This document shows, piece by piece, positions 1 through 8,489 of a stretch of 64,000 nt of DNA. Made by a program: the position numbers and the translations under genes. Positions within the stretch are counted from its first letter, which is position 1. The number at the start of each line of letters is the position of its first letter. The notes beneath the pieces were generated by a model that was given only the letters and a program-made list of their open reading frames with translations, did not search any database and had not been told where the DNA came from. This DNA is from Conexibacter sp. SYSU D00693 (GTDB taxonomy: Bacteria > Actinomycetota > Thermoleophilia > Solirubrobacterales > Solirubrobacteraceae), in contig NZ_CP070950.1 of assembly GCF_017084525.1 (NCBI RefSeq), positions 1,240,001-1,304,000 on the forward strand. Reading direction: 5' to 3'.

Positions 1-334
1 GCTCGAGGTGGCCGTCCGCCGCGACGGCGAGGCGCGGCCGCTGCCGGCGGGCGTCGAGCTGTCGGCCTACCGCATCGTGCAGGAGGCGTTGACCAACACG
101 CTGCGCCACGCCGGAGCCACCCGCGCCGACGTCAGACTGCACTACGCGCCCGAGGCGCTCGAGCTCGAGGTCGTCGACGACGGCCGGGGCGCGGCGGCGG
201 CCACCAGGACCGGGCGTGGGATCTCGGGCATGCGCGAGCGCGCCGCCCTCGTGACCGGGACGCTCGAGGCGGGTCCACATCCGGACGGCGGCTTCCGCGT
301 CCACGCCCGCCTGCCGGTGGAGGCGGCGCGATGA
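1..334 (+). CDS. Sensor histidine kinase, C-terminal part (5' end outside window)
   Basis: Only the last ~110 residues are present; the reading frame is open to the left edge. They form the HATPase_c ATP-binding domain of a NarL/LiaS-type (HisKA_3) kinase: an N-box (QEALTNTLRHA), a G1 box (DDGRG) and a G2 box (GRGISGMRERA) appear in the expected order. Such kinases autophosphorylate on an upstream His and pass phosphate to a NarL-type regulator. The stop codon overlaps the ATG of the next gene (ATGA), so the kinase and response regulator are translationally coupled. The signal sensed cannot be judged because the sensor region is missing. Confidence 0.9.
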   Translation, partial: LEVAVRRDGEARPLPAGVELSAYRIVQEALTNTLRHAGATRADVRLHYAPEALELEVVDDGRGAAAATRTGRGISGMRERAALVTGTLEAGPHPDGGFRVHARLPVEAAR

Positions 335-999
335 CGGTGCGCGTCGTGCTCGCCGACGACCAGGCGCTCGTGCGCGGCGGCTTCCGGATGATCCTCGACG
401 CGCGCGAGGACCTCGAGGTGGTCGGCGAGGCGGCGACCGGCGCCGAGGCCCTCGGGATCGTGGAGGAGCTCGACCCGGACGTCGTGCTGATGGACGTGCG
501 GATGCCCGAGCTCGACGGGATCGAGGCGACCCGCCGGCTCGTCGCGAGCGGCGCCCGGGCGCGCGTCGTCGTCCTCACGACCTACGACGCCGACGACCAC
601 GTCCTCGCGGCGCTGCGGGCGGGCGCGAGCGGGTTCCTGCTCAAGGACGTGCGGCCGGCCGAGCTCGTCGACGCGGTTCGCGTGGTCGCGCGCGGCGACG
701 CCCTCGTGGACCCCTCGGTGACGCGGCGCCTGCTGGACCGCTTCGCCGACCGCCTGCCCGACCCGGCCGCCGCCCCACCGCCGGCCCTCGACGAGCTGAC
801 CGACCGCGAGGTCGAGGTCCTGCGGCTGGTCGCCCAGGCCCTGACCAACGCCGAGATCGCCGAGCGGCTCGTGCTCACCGAGGCGACGGTGAAGACCCAC
901 GTCTCGGCGGTGCTGCGCAAGCTCGGGCTCCGCGATCGCGTCCAGGCGGTGGTGGTGGCCTACGAGGTCGGCCTCGTGCGCCCCGGCGTCTCCCCCTAG
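331..999 (+). CDS. NarL/LuxR-family response regulator
   Basis: A 222-residue protein. An N-terminal receiver domain (about residues 3-120) has the acidic pair D9/D10, the phospho-acceptor D55 (in LMDVRMP) and the conserved Lys in LLKDV. A C-terminal LuxR-type helix-turn-helix (about 155-215) has the recognition helix near TEATVKTHVSAVLRKLG. It overlaps the kinase gene by 4 bp, so it is the cognate regulator. The ABC exporter genes that follow 66 bp downstream are the likely target, an arrangement common for antibiotic-sensing or envelope-stress systems; the target is inferred from position only. Confidence 0.93.
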   Translation: MTVRVVLADDQALVRGGFRMILDAREDLEVVGEAATGAEALGIVEELDPDVVLMDVRMPELDGIEATRRLVASGARARVVVLTTYDADDHVLAALRAGASGFLLKDVRPAELVDAVRVVARGDALVDPSVTRRLLDRFADRLPDPAAAPPPALDELTDREVEVLRLVAQALTNAEIAERLVLTEATVKTHVSAVLRKLGLRDRVQAVVVAYEVGLVRPGVSP

Positions 1000-1065
1000 A
1001 GACGGACCCCAAGACCGTCCCGCAGACCGATGTGCGATCGGCGACGCCGCCGTACCGTCGGCGCC

Positions 1066-1980
1066 GTGATCGAGGTCCGCGAGCTCGTCAAGCGCTTCGG
1101 CGACACGCCCGCGGTCGACCGCCTGTCGTTCACGGTCGTCCCCGGTGCCGTGACGGGCTTCCTCGGCCCCAACGGCGCCGGCAAGTCGACGACCATGCGG
1201 ATGGTGCTGGGCCTCGACGCGCCGACCTCCGGCGTCGCCCTCGTCGACGGCCGGCCCTACCGCGAGCTGCCCGCACCGCAGCGGGCGGTCGGCGCGCTGC
1301 TCGACGCCCGCGCGGTCAACCCGCGGCGCCGCGCGCGCGACCACCTGCGCTGGCTGTGCGACGCCGGGGACCTCCCGCGCTCGCGCGCCGATGAGACGCT
1401 CGAGCTCGTCGGGCTCACCGCGGCCGCGGGCCGCCGCGCCGGTGACTTCTCGCTGGGCATGCTCCAGCGCCTCGGCGTCGCGGCCGCCCTGCTCGGCGAC
1501 CCACGGACCCTCGTCCTCGACGAGCCGATCAACGGCCTCGACGCCGAGGGCATCCGCTTCGTGCGCGGCCTGCTGCGGCGGCTGGCCGACGACGGGCGCG
1601 CCGTCCTGGTGTCGAGCCACGTCCTGCGCGAGATGGAGCAGACCGCCGACCGCGTGCTCGTCATCGGCCGCGGCCGGCTCATCGCCGACGCGACGGTCGA
1701 GGAGGTCACCCGCCGCGCGGCGGGGACCTTCGTCCGCGTCGTCTCGCCCGACGCCGCGCGGCTGCGCGCCGCGGTCCAGCGTGCCGGCGGCAGTGCCGCA
1801 GCCGTGGACGGCACGCTCGAGGTCACCGGGCTCGACGCACCGGCGATCGGCGACCTCGCCGCGGAGCTGGGCCTGCGCCTGCACGAGCTCGCGCCGCAGC
1901 GCGCCAGCCTCGAGGAGGCGTTCCTCGAGCTCACCGACGACAGCGTGGAGCACCGCGCCCACGCGGAGGCCGCCGCATGA
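1066..1980 (+). CDS. ABC transporter ATP-binding protein (ABC-2 exporter type)
   Basis: A 304-residue nucleotide-binding subunit of a DrrA/BcrA-like exporter. Walker A is GPNGAGKST at residues 34-42, the signature region FSLGMLQRL is near 128-136, Walker B with catalytic Glu is LVLDE at 149-153, and an SSH switch histidine follows. The C-terminal ~90 residues are the extra domain usual in this family. I chose the GTG at 1066 because the family begins with I-E-V-x-x-L; an ATG at 1030 would add a short Arg-rich leader. The last codon overlaps the permease start (ATGA). It powers the permease encoded next. Confidence 0.92.
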   Translation: MIEVRELVKRFGDTPAVDRLSFTVVPGAVTGFLGPNGAGKSTTMRMVLGLDAPTSGVALVDGRPYRELPAPQRAVGALLDARAVNPRRRARDHLRWLCDAGDLPRSRADETLELVGLTAAAGRRAGDFSLGMLQRLGVAAALLGDPRTLVLDEPINGLDAEGIRFVRGLLRRLADDGRAVLVSSHVLREMEQTADRVLVIGRGRLIADATVEEVTRRAAGTFVRVVSPDAARLRAAVQRAGGSAAAVDGTLEVTGLDAPAIGDLAAELGLRLHELAPQRASLEEAFLELTDDSVEHRAHAEAAA

Positions 1981-2777
1981 CCGGCGCCCCCGTCCCGTTC
2001 GTGGCGACCGTGCGCGCCGAGTGGACCAAGGCCGCGACGCTGCGCTCGACAGCGGTCGTCGCGACCGTCGCGGTCCTCGGGTCGATCGCGCTGACGGTCC
2101 TGCTCTCCGTGGTCGTCGGCGCCACCCACGACGACTGGTCGGCGGCCGATCGCGCCGACTACGACCCGCTGCTGTACAGCCTCACGGGCGGGCTGGTCAG
2201 CGGCGTCGCGCTCACCGTGTTCGGCGTGAGCGTGATGGCCGGGGAGTTCGCCACCGGCAACATCCGCGCGACGCTCGTGGCCACGCCCGACCGCCGGCGT
2301 GTGCTGGTCGCCAAGGGCCTCGTCGTCGCGGCCTTCACCGGCGCGGTGGGCACGGTCGCCGCGGTCGCGATGGTCGTCGTCGGCCAGCTCGTGCTCGGCG
2401 CCTACGACCTCGAGACCGCCGACCTCCTCACCGCCGGCGCGCTGCGCGCCACCCTGCTCAGCGGCCTGCTGACCTTCGTCTTCCCGGTGCTCGGCGTCGC
2501 GGCCGCGGCGGTCACCCGCTCGACGGCCGGTGGCGTCGGCGTCCTGCTCGCGCTGCTGTTCGGACCGCTCGTCCTCGGCAGCGTCGGCGCGATCCCCTCG
2601 TCGCTGGAGGACGTCCTGGACCTCCTCCCGGCTCCCGCAGGCGACGCGATCGCCATCGGCCACCTCGACGAGGGGGGCGACCACCTCGCCGCCGGGCTCG
2701 CCGTCCCGGTGCTCGCGGGCTGGCTCGTCCTGGCCTTCGCCCTAGCGGCGGTCGTCCTCGAGCGGCGCGACGTCTGA
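1977..2777 (+). CDS. ABC-2 type permease
   Basis: A 266-residue integral membrane protein with about six hydrophobic segments, including an N-terminal helix around residues 23-45, and the layout of ABC-2 permeases: a short cytosolic N-terminus reading VRAEWTKAATLRST, then alternating helices. It is translationally coupled to the ATPase (ATGA overlap) and completes a two-gene exporter downstream of the two-component system. Its last 36 bp overlap the 3' end of the convergent pucR-like gene. The substrate is unknown; peptide antibiotics or lipids are typical. Confidence 0.88.
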   Translation: MTGAPVPFVATVRAEWTKAATLRSTAVVATVAVLGSIALTVLLSVVVGATHDDWSAADRADYDPLLYSLTGGLVSGVALTVFGVSVMAGEFATGNIRATLVATPDRRRVLVAKGLVVAAFTGAVGTVAAVAMVVVGQLVLGAYDLETADLLTAGALRATLLSGLLTFVFPVLGVAAAAVTRSTAGGVGVLLALLFGPLVLGSVGAIPSSLEDVLDLLPAPAGDAIAIGHLDEGGDHLAAGLAVPVLAGWLVLAFALAAVVLERRDV

Positions 2778-4025
2778 GGCGCCCGAAGCCAGCCAGTGGT
2801 CGAGCTCCAGCGCCAGCGCGACGGGCAGCAGGCGGTCGACGACCGGGCGCGGCAGCAGCGCCTGGGCGCGAGCGACCCGGTTGAGGACCGTGTTGCGGTG
2901 GGTGAACAGCCGCGTCGCGGCGCGGGTGGCGCTGCCCTGCTCCTGCAGGTGGACGCGCAGCGTCTCGCGCAGCTCCGGCTTGGCGCCGAGCAGCGGCCCG
3001 AGGGTCCGCTCCACGAAGCGCTGCGCGCGCTCGGCGTGCGCGCCGGCGAGGACCGCGACCTCCACCTCCTCGTAGGTCGTCACGCGCGCGCAGCCGGGGC
3101 GGCGGCGCGCCAGGCGCTGGACGTCGAGCGCCTCCTCGTGGCTGCGACGGAAGCCCGCGATGCCGGTCGCCGGGGAGCCGACGGCGACGTGGACGTCGCG
3201 CAGGCCGGCCTGCGTCAGCGCTGTGCGCAGCGCCTCGCCGTCGGGGTCCCCCGACGCGGGCGCCCACGCCCACATCGCCGTCGTCCCGAGAGGCACGGTG
3301 AGTGGCCGGACCGCGCCCAGCGCGCGGGTGACGACCTCGGCGGTGCGCTCGAGGACGCCGTGGCCGGCCTCGGCCTCGGTCGTCCACAGCACGACGGCCA
3401 CGTGGTCGCGCCGCAGCTCGTAGCCGAGCCGGGCGCTCGCCCGCTGCTCGGTGATCGGCGCGCCCTCGAGGACGAGCTGGACGGTCTCGACCCGCTGGGC
3501 CAGGCCGCCGCCGAGGAGCTGGTCGCGCTCCCGGCCGACCTGCGCGTCGACGTTCACCAGGACGTCGTCGATGAAGTCGAAGAGCGAGCGGGCCGTCGCC
3601 TCGAGGGCCTCGGCCAGGACCGCTGACCACGGCGGCCGTGCCGCGGCCTGCGCCGTCAGCTCGCGCATCCACGCCCGCCACAGGGCGTTCTGCCCCAGCC
3701 GGTAGCCCGTCCACAGCACCTCGCGGTCCAGCCCTCGGCGCACCACGTCGCGGGCGATCTCCAGCGCCTCGGGCGTCACGTCGGGCCCGACCGTCCCGCC
3801 CGGGCGCTGGGCCATCGCCGTCAGCCACCGGGTGATGTTGGCGTGGTCGGTGGCGCGCACCTCGGCGGTCAGCTCGTCGTCGGCGGCGATCACCGGCAGG
3901 GCGCCGAGCACCGCGGCGTCGACCTCCGTGAACACCCGGGCCGGCTCGGCGACCAGCGCCTGCGCCGCGGCGCGGACGAGGTCGGCGGCGGCGGGCGACA
4001 GCGGTTCGACGGCGGTGACGGCCAT
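2742..4025 (-). CDS. PucR/CdaR-family transcriptional regulator
   Basis: A 427-residue protein. The N-terminal ~150 residues are an all-helical sensory segment, the middle resembles the GGDEF-like region of the CdaR family, and the C-terminus (about 355-415) is the PucR-type helix-turn-helix with the family hallmark LFTHRNTVLNRV. Members usually activate neighbouring catabolic genes in response to a metabolite. The gene diverges from the flavin monooxygenase/esterase pair starting at 4145 across a 119-bp intergenic region, so that pair is the likely target (inference). Its 3' end overlaps the convergent permease gene. Confidence 0.88.
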   Translation of the reverse strand: MAVTAVEPLSPAAADLVRAAAQALVAEPARVFTEVDAAVLGALPVIAADDELTAEVRATDHANITRWLTAMAQRPGGTVGPDVTPEALEIARDVVRRGLDREVLWTGYRLGQNALWRAWMRELTAQAAARPPWSAVLAEALEATARSLFDFIDDVLVNVDAQVGRERDQLLGGGLAQRVETVQLVLEGAPITEQRASARLGYELRRDHVAVVLWTTEAEAGHGVLERTAEVVTRALGAVRPLTVPLGTTAMWAWAPASGDPDGEALRTALTQAGLRDVHVAVGSPATGIAGFRRSHEEALDVQRLARRRPGCARVTTYEEVEVAVLAGAHAERAQRFVERTLGPLLGAKPELRETLRVHLQEQGSATRAATRLFTHRNTVLNRVARAQALLPRPVVDRLLPVALALELDHWLASGASDVAPLEDDRR

Positions 4026-4144
4026 GCCCGACGACGCTAGGCGCCCAGCACAACCGCATCCCGTCTTCGGGGCACAACGCCCAAGCGCGGCGTTGGCCTG
4101 CGGGGCTAGCGTCGGCCCACGTCATCTACGGGAGGAGCGGACGG

Positions 4145-5662
4145 GTGAGCACCCAGACGGAAGGGCGCGTGACGACCACGCGCGTGGCGATCATCGGCGC
4201 GGGCCTGAGCGGCATCGCTGCCGCGGTGAACCTGAAGGACGCCGGCATCGACGACTTCGTGCTGCTCGAGCGCGCCGGCGACGTCGGCGGCGTCTGGCGC
4301 GACAACACGTACCCCGGGGCGGCGTGCGACACCCCGTCCCACCTGTACTCCTTCTCGTTCGCGACGAACCCCGGGTGGCGGCGCTCGTACGGGCGCCAGG
4401 CGCAGATCCACCAGTACACCCGGGAGGTCGTCGACCGCCACGGGCTGCGCGCCCACCTGCGCCTCGACCACGAGGTGCTCGACGCCTCGTGGGACGACGA
4501 CGCCCAGCAGTGGGTCGTCACGACGCCCGGTGAGACGGTCCGCGCCCGGGTCCTGCTCGACTGCGCCGGCCCGCTCGTCGAGCCTTCGCTCCCCGCGATC
4601 GAGGGCCTCGAGAGCTTCGACGGGCCGATGTTCCACTCGGCCCGCTGGGACCACGACGTCGCGCTCGCCGGCAAGCGCGTCGCCGTGATCGGCACGGGCG
4701 CCTCGGCCGTCCAGTTCGTCCCCGAGCTGCAGCCCAACGTCGAGCGGCTGCTCGTCTTCCAGCGCACGGCCCCCTGGGTCTCGCCGAAGGTCGACCGCCA
4801 CATCGGCCCCGTCGAGCGCCGGGTCCTCTCCGCCGTCCCGGCGATCGCCAAGGCGCTGCGCGCCAACCAGTTCGCCTACCGCGAGGCCGCGCACTACCCC
4901 GTGATGCGCCGCAAGCGCGCCGTGGCCAAGACCGTCGAGGCGCTCACTCGGGCGATCATGTGCATTCAGGTCCGCGACCCCGAGCTGCGCCGCCGGCTGC
5001 AGCCCGACTTCGAGGTCGGCTGCAAGCGGATCCTGATGTCCAACACCTGGTACTCGACGCTGGCCAAGCCCAACGTCGACGTCGTCACGGAGCGCATCGA
5101 GCGCATCACCCCCACGGGCCTGCGCACCGCCGACGGCGTCGACCACCACGTCGACGCGATCGTGCTGGGCACCGGCTTCCACATCTTCGACGCGGAGATC
5201 GCCCACCGCGTGCACGGCCGCGACGGGCGGTCGCTGGCCGAGGCGTGGGGCGACCAGCCGCGGGTCTTCCGCGGCACGACGGTCGCCGGCTTCCCCAACA
5301 TGTTCCGCTTCGCCAGCGTCGGCAGCGGCCTGGGCCACGGCTCGATGGTCTGGCAGATGGAGGCCCAGGCGGCCTACGTCGTCGACGCCCTGCGCACGCT
5401 CGACGAGCGCGGGATGGCCAGCGCGGAGGTCCGCGCCGACGCGGTCGACGCGTACTTCGACGACGTGCTGGAGGGCCTGCGGACCTCGGTGTGGATGGGC
5501 GGCGGCTGTCGCTCCTGGTACCAGGACGCCTCCGGCGCGCCGACGGTCCTGTGGCCGAAGTCGATGACGGAGTACCGGCGCATGACGCGCCGCTTCGACG
5601 CCGAGAGCTACGAGCTGCGACCGGCCGCCGTCGGCGCGCAGCGCGAGGCGGTGACGGCGTGA
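4145..5662 (+). CDS. Flavin-dependent monooxygenase (Baeyer-Villiger/FMO type)
   Basis: A 505-residue FAD/NADPH enzyme. The FAD dinucleotide fold GAGLSG is at 18-23. The family segment GVWRDNTYPGAACDTPSHLYSFSF follows in overlapping form (GVWRDNTYPG, then DTPSHLYSF). The BVMO-like fingerprint F-x-G-x3-H-x3-W is at 158-168 and a second nucleotide motif is GTGAS. Family members insert oxygen next to a ketone to give an ester or lactone. The start is GTG, preceded by GGGAGGAG. The next gene overlaps it by 4 bp and encodes an esterase, giving a ketone-to-ester-to-alcohol plus acid logic. Control by the divergent PucR-type gene is likely. Confidence 0.9.
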   Translation: MSTQTEGRVTTTRVAIIGAGLSGIAAAVNLKDAGIDDFVLLERAGDVGGVWRDNTYPGAACDTPSHLYSFSFATNPGWRRSYGRQAQIHQYTREVVDRHGLRAHLRLDHEVLDASWDDDAQQWVVTTPGETVRARVLLDCAGPLVEPSLPAIEGLESFDGPMFHSARWDHDVALAGKRVAVIGTGASAVQFVPELQPNVERLLVFQRTAPWVSPKVDRHIGPVERRVLSAVPAIAKALRANQFAYREAAHYPVMRRKRAVAKTVEALTRAIMCIQVRDPELRRRLQPDFEVGCKRILMSNTWYSTLAKPNVDVVTERIERITPTGLRTADGVDHHVDAIVLGTGFHIFDAEIAHRVHGRDGRSLAEAWGDQPRVFRGTTVAGFPNMFRFASVGSGLGHGSMVWQMEAQAAYVVDALRTLDERGMASAEVRADAVDAYFDDVLEGLRTSVWMGGGCRSWYQDASGAPTVLWPKSMTEYRRMTRRFDAESYELRPAAVGAQREAVTA

Positions 5663-6672
5663 GCTCGTCGTCCTGGAGCGGGCGCAAGCGCGTCGACGGC
5701 CAGCGCCTCGGGCCGCTGCTCGCCGCGCTCAGCGGCCCGACGACCCCGGTCCTGCACGCCGCGTCCAAGCACCCGCTGGCGCCGGTGCGCGCGCTGCTGG
5801 ACCGGACGTTCGCGCTGGTGGGCGGGCCGCGTGGCCACGGCGTCGACGAGACCGACCTCGAGGTCTCCGGCGGGGGCGGGGCGCGCATCCCGGCGCGGCT
5901 CTACACCCCGGTGGGCATCGGCGCGAGCGCCCCGCTGCTCGTCTTCACCCACGGCGGCGGGTTCGTCGTCGGCTCGATCGACTCCCACGGGCGCGGCTGC
6001 CGGCTGACCGCCCGCGAGGCGCGCTGCAAGGTGCTGTCCGTCGGCTACCGCAAGGCGCCCGAGAACCCCTTCCCCGGACCGCTGGACGACGCGGTCGCGG
6101 CCTTCCGCTGGGCGGTGATGAACGCCCACGCGCTCGGGGTCGACCGGCAGCGCATCGCCGTCGGCGGCGACAGCGCCGGCGGCAACCTCGCCGCGGGCGT
6201 CTGCGTCGCGACGGCCGGCGACGACGTGCGCCCCGCAGCGGCGTGGCTCGTCTACCCCTTCGTCGACGCCGACATCCGGAGCTTCGCGTCGGGCCGGACG
6301 TTCGCCGAGGGCCCGTTGCTCAGCACCGCCTGCGCGGAGACGATGCTCGGCCAGTACGCCCCGGACCCGAGCGCCTACGCCGACCCGCGGCTGTCGGTCC
6401 TGCGCACCCAGGACCTCGACGGCTTCCCGCCGACCTACGTGGCCACGGCGGGCATGGACCCTCTGCGCGACCAGGGCGAGGCCTTCGCCGCCAAGCTGCG
6501 CGACGCGGGCGTCGACGTGGAGGTCCAGCGCTTCGGCGACCTCCCCCACGGCTTCGCGCTCCTGCTCGTCGACCGCCACGCCCGCGGCGCGACGGTGACG
6601 GCCGCCCGCGCGCTGCGCACGCTGCTCGAACCCCGCGTGGTCACTGCCCGCGAGGAGGCGACGACGGCCTAG
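5659..6672 (+). CDS. Alpha/beta hydrolase (HSL-family esterase)
   Basis: A 337-residue hormone-sensitive-lipase-type esterase. The oxyanion motif HGGG begins at H98 and the nucleophile motif GDSAGG has Ser172. The acid and base lie in GMDPLRDQ and DLPHGF near the C-terminus. The start is the GTG whose last two bases form the stop codon of the monooxygenase gene (GTGA). It probably hydrolyses the ester made by the upstream monooxygenase. A perfect hairpin (stem CCCCCG/CGGGGG, 6708-6723) follows the gene. Confidence 0.9.
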   Translation: MSSSSWSGRKRVDGQRLGPLLAALSGPTTPVLHAASKHPLAPVRALLDRTFALVGGPRGHGVDETDLEVSGGGGARIPARLYTPVGIGASAPLLVFTHGGGFVVGSIDSHGRGCRLTAREARCKVLSVGYRKAPENPFPGPLDDAVAAFRWAVMNAHALGVDRQRIAVGGDSAGGNLAAGVCVATAGDDVRPAAAWLVYPFVDADIRSFASGRTFAEGPLLSTACAETMLGQYAPDPSAYADPRLSVLRTQDLDGFPPTYVATAGMDPLRDQGEAFAAKLRDAGVDVEVQRFGDLPHGFALLLVDRHARGATVTAARALRTLLEPRVVTAREEATTA

Positions 6673-6707
6673 GGCGCACCCGGGTCCAGCGGACCGGCGG
6701 GTCCCCG

Positions 6708-6723
6708 CCCCCGCAGTCGGGGG
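6708..6723 (+). terminator. Possible hairpin terminator after the esterase gene
   Basis: CCCCCG (6708-6713), loop CAGT, CGGGGG (6718-6723): a perfect 6-bp GC stem with a tetraloop in the 95-bp gap between two same-strand genes. There is no T-run after it, so a classical intrinsic terminator is uncertain; GC-rich actinobacterial terminators often lack one. Confidence 0.3.
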
Positions 6724-6767
6724 ACCGCCCCATCGCCGGGCGTGGCGGTGCAGGCCACCGTGGGTCC

Positions 6768-7667
6768 ATGCCGACCTCCGCCCTGGCGATGACCGACGGC
6801 GGGCTCGAGACGAGCCTGCTCTTCCACGACGGGATCGACCTCCCGTGCTTCGCGGCGTTCCCGCTGCTGGAGGACGAGGCGGGACGCGCCGCCCTGCGCC
6901 GCTGGTTCGCGCCGTTCCTCCAGACCGCCCGCGAGCGCGGCGTCGGCATGGTCCTCGACACGCCGACCTGGCGGGCCAACCCGGACTGGGGCCGCGAGCT
7001 CGGCTACGACCGGGACCGCCTCGCCGCCGTCAACCGCGACGCCGTGCACTTCGCCCGCGAGCTGGCCGACGGCCTGCCGGGCGTCGTCGTCAACGGCGTC
7101 CTGGGCCCGCGCGGCGACGGCTACGTGGTCGGCGAGGTGATGAGCGCCGACGCGGCGGCGGAGTACCACGGCTGGCAGGTCGGCGTGCTCGCCCGCGCCG
7201 GGGCCGACCGCATCACCGCACTCACGCTCACCTACCCGGCCGAGGCGATCGGCGTCGTGCGCGCCGCGGTGCGCCACGGCATCGAGGTCGTCCCGTCGTT
7301 CACCGTCGAGACCGACGGCCGGCTCCCCGACGGCACCTCCGTCGCCGAGGCCATCGCGCAGGTCGACGAGGCCACCGACGGCGCCGCCGCGTGCTTCTTC
7401 CTCAACTGCGCCCACCCGACCCACATCGCGGCGGGCCTCGACGGGGAGCCCGAGCTCGCCCGCCTCGCCGGCGTGCGGGTCAACGCCTCGACGATGAGCC
7501 ACGCCGAGCTCGACGAGGCGCAGGAGCTCGACGAGGGCGATCCCGAGACGCTCGGCCACGAGACCGCGGCGCTGGCCGACCTCCTCCCCGCCCTGGCCAC
7601 CGTCGGCGGCTGCTGCGGCACCGACCACCGCCACGTGAGCCGGATCGTCGCCGCCTGCAGTTCTTGA
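6768..7667 (+). CDS. Homocysteine S-methyltransferase family protein
   Basis: A 299-residue TIM-barrel methyltransferase of the betaine/S-methylmethionine-homocysteine type (PF02574). It carries the N-terminal D-G-G-x-E-T motif (TDGGLETSL) and all three zinc-binding cysteines: C214 in LNCAHPTH and C282/C283 in VGGCCGTD. These enzymes move a methyl group to homocysteine to make methionine. The methyl donor cannot be told from sequence. The ATG at 6768 is used; an in-frame ATG at 6789 is also possible. It may be a single-gene unit. Confidence 0.88.
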   Translation: MPTSALAMTDGGLETSLLFHDGIDLPCFAAFPLLEDEAGRAALRRWFAPFLQTARERGVGMVLDTPTWRANPDWGRELGYDRDRLAAVNRDAVHFARELADGLPGVVVNGVLGPRGDGYVVGEVMSADAAAEYHGWQVGVLARAGADRITALTLTYPAEAIGVVRAAVRHGIEVVPSFTVETDGRLPDGTSVAEAIAQVDEATDGAAACFFLNCAHPTHIAAGLDGEPELARLAGVRVNASTMSHAELDEAQELDEGDPETLGHETAALADLLPALATVGGCCGTDHRHVSRIVAACSS

Positions 7668-7700
7668 CGGCACCGTATGGAACCAGGTAGGACTCCGCAC

Positions 7701-8489
7701 GTGACCGACGTGCGGATGACCTACGTGGGCGGCCCGACCGCGCTGATCGAGGTCGGCGGGTGGCGCCTGCTGACCGACCCGACCTTCGACCCGGCCGGCG
7801 GGCGCTACTTCTTCGGCGCCGGGACCTACTCGCGCAAGCTCCAGAGCCCGGCCCTCGGGTTCGAGCAGCTCGCGCCCGTCGACGCCGTCCTGCTCAGCCA
7901 CGACCACCACGAGGACAACCTCGACGCCAAGGGCCGGGAGCTGCTGCCCCGGATGGGCACGGTCGTCACGACCGCGCCGGGCGCCACGCGCCTGGGCGGC
8001 GAGGCGCGCGGCCTGAAGCCGTGGGAGACGACGGTCCTCGAGGCGCCGGGCAAGGTCCCCATCGAGGTGACCGCGACGCCGTGCCGCCACGGGCCGCCCG
8101 GCTCCAAGCCGCTGGTCGGCGACGTCATCGGCTTCGCCCTGCGCTGGGAGGGCCAGGAGCACGGCGCCTTCTGGATCAGCGGCGACACCGTCCTCTACGA
8201 CGGCGTGCGCGAGGTCGCCCAGCGCTTCGACGTCGGCACCGCCGTCGTCCACCTCGGGGGCGTGCGGTTCTGGTGGATCTCGGGACCGCTGCGCTACACG
8301 ATGACCGCGCAGGACGCCGTCGAGCTCTGCGGCCTGCTCAACCCGCGCACGATCCTCCCGATCCACGCCGAGGGCTGGCGCCACTTCGTCCAGCGCCGTC
8401 CCACGGCCGAGGCGGTCCTCGCCGGCTCCCCGCTGGCCGACCGCGTGCGCTGGCTGCCGTCCGGCGAGCCCACGACCCTGGAGGTGTGA
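7701..8489 (+). CDS. MBL-fold metal-dependent hydrolase (UlaG/RomA-like)
   Basis: A ~262-residue metallo-beta-lactamase-fold protein. The metal site SHDHHEDNLD begins at S66, with H67, H69, D72 and N73 placed as in the UlaG/NAPE-PLD-like branch. Further ligands are in TPCRHGPPG, WISGDTVLYDG and ILPIHAEGW. I prefer the GTG at 7701 because AGGTAGGA lies 9 bases upstream; an ATG at 7677 would add 8 residues. The stop overlaps the tetR start (GTGA), so the hydrolase and regulator are coupled. The substrate is unknown. Confidence 0.85.
   Translation: MTDVRMTYVGGPTALIEVGGWRLLTDPTFDPAGGRYFFGAGTYSRKLQSPALGFEQLAPVDAVLLSHDHHEDNLDAKGRELLPRMGTVVTTAPGATRLGGEARGLKPWETTVLEAPGKVPIEVTATPCRHGPPGSKPLVGDVIGFALRWEGQEHGAFWISGDTVLYDGVREVAQRFDVGTAVVHLGGVRFWWISGPLRYTMTAQDAVELCGLLNPRTILPIHAEGWRHFVQRRPTAEAVLAGSPLADRVRWLPSGEPTTLEV

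Noticed and set aside
1001-1019. GACGG...CCGTC stem after the response-regulator gene as terminator
   Set aside because: Only a 5-bp stem with a 9-base loop and no T-run; common by chance at this GC content.
142-1962. Long open frame on the minus strand (606 codons) opposite the kinase/regulator/ABC genes
   Set aside because: It mirrors the real genes on the plus strand, has Arg/Ala/Gly/Asp-rich low-complexity translation and no domain; high GC produces such frames.
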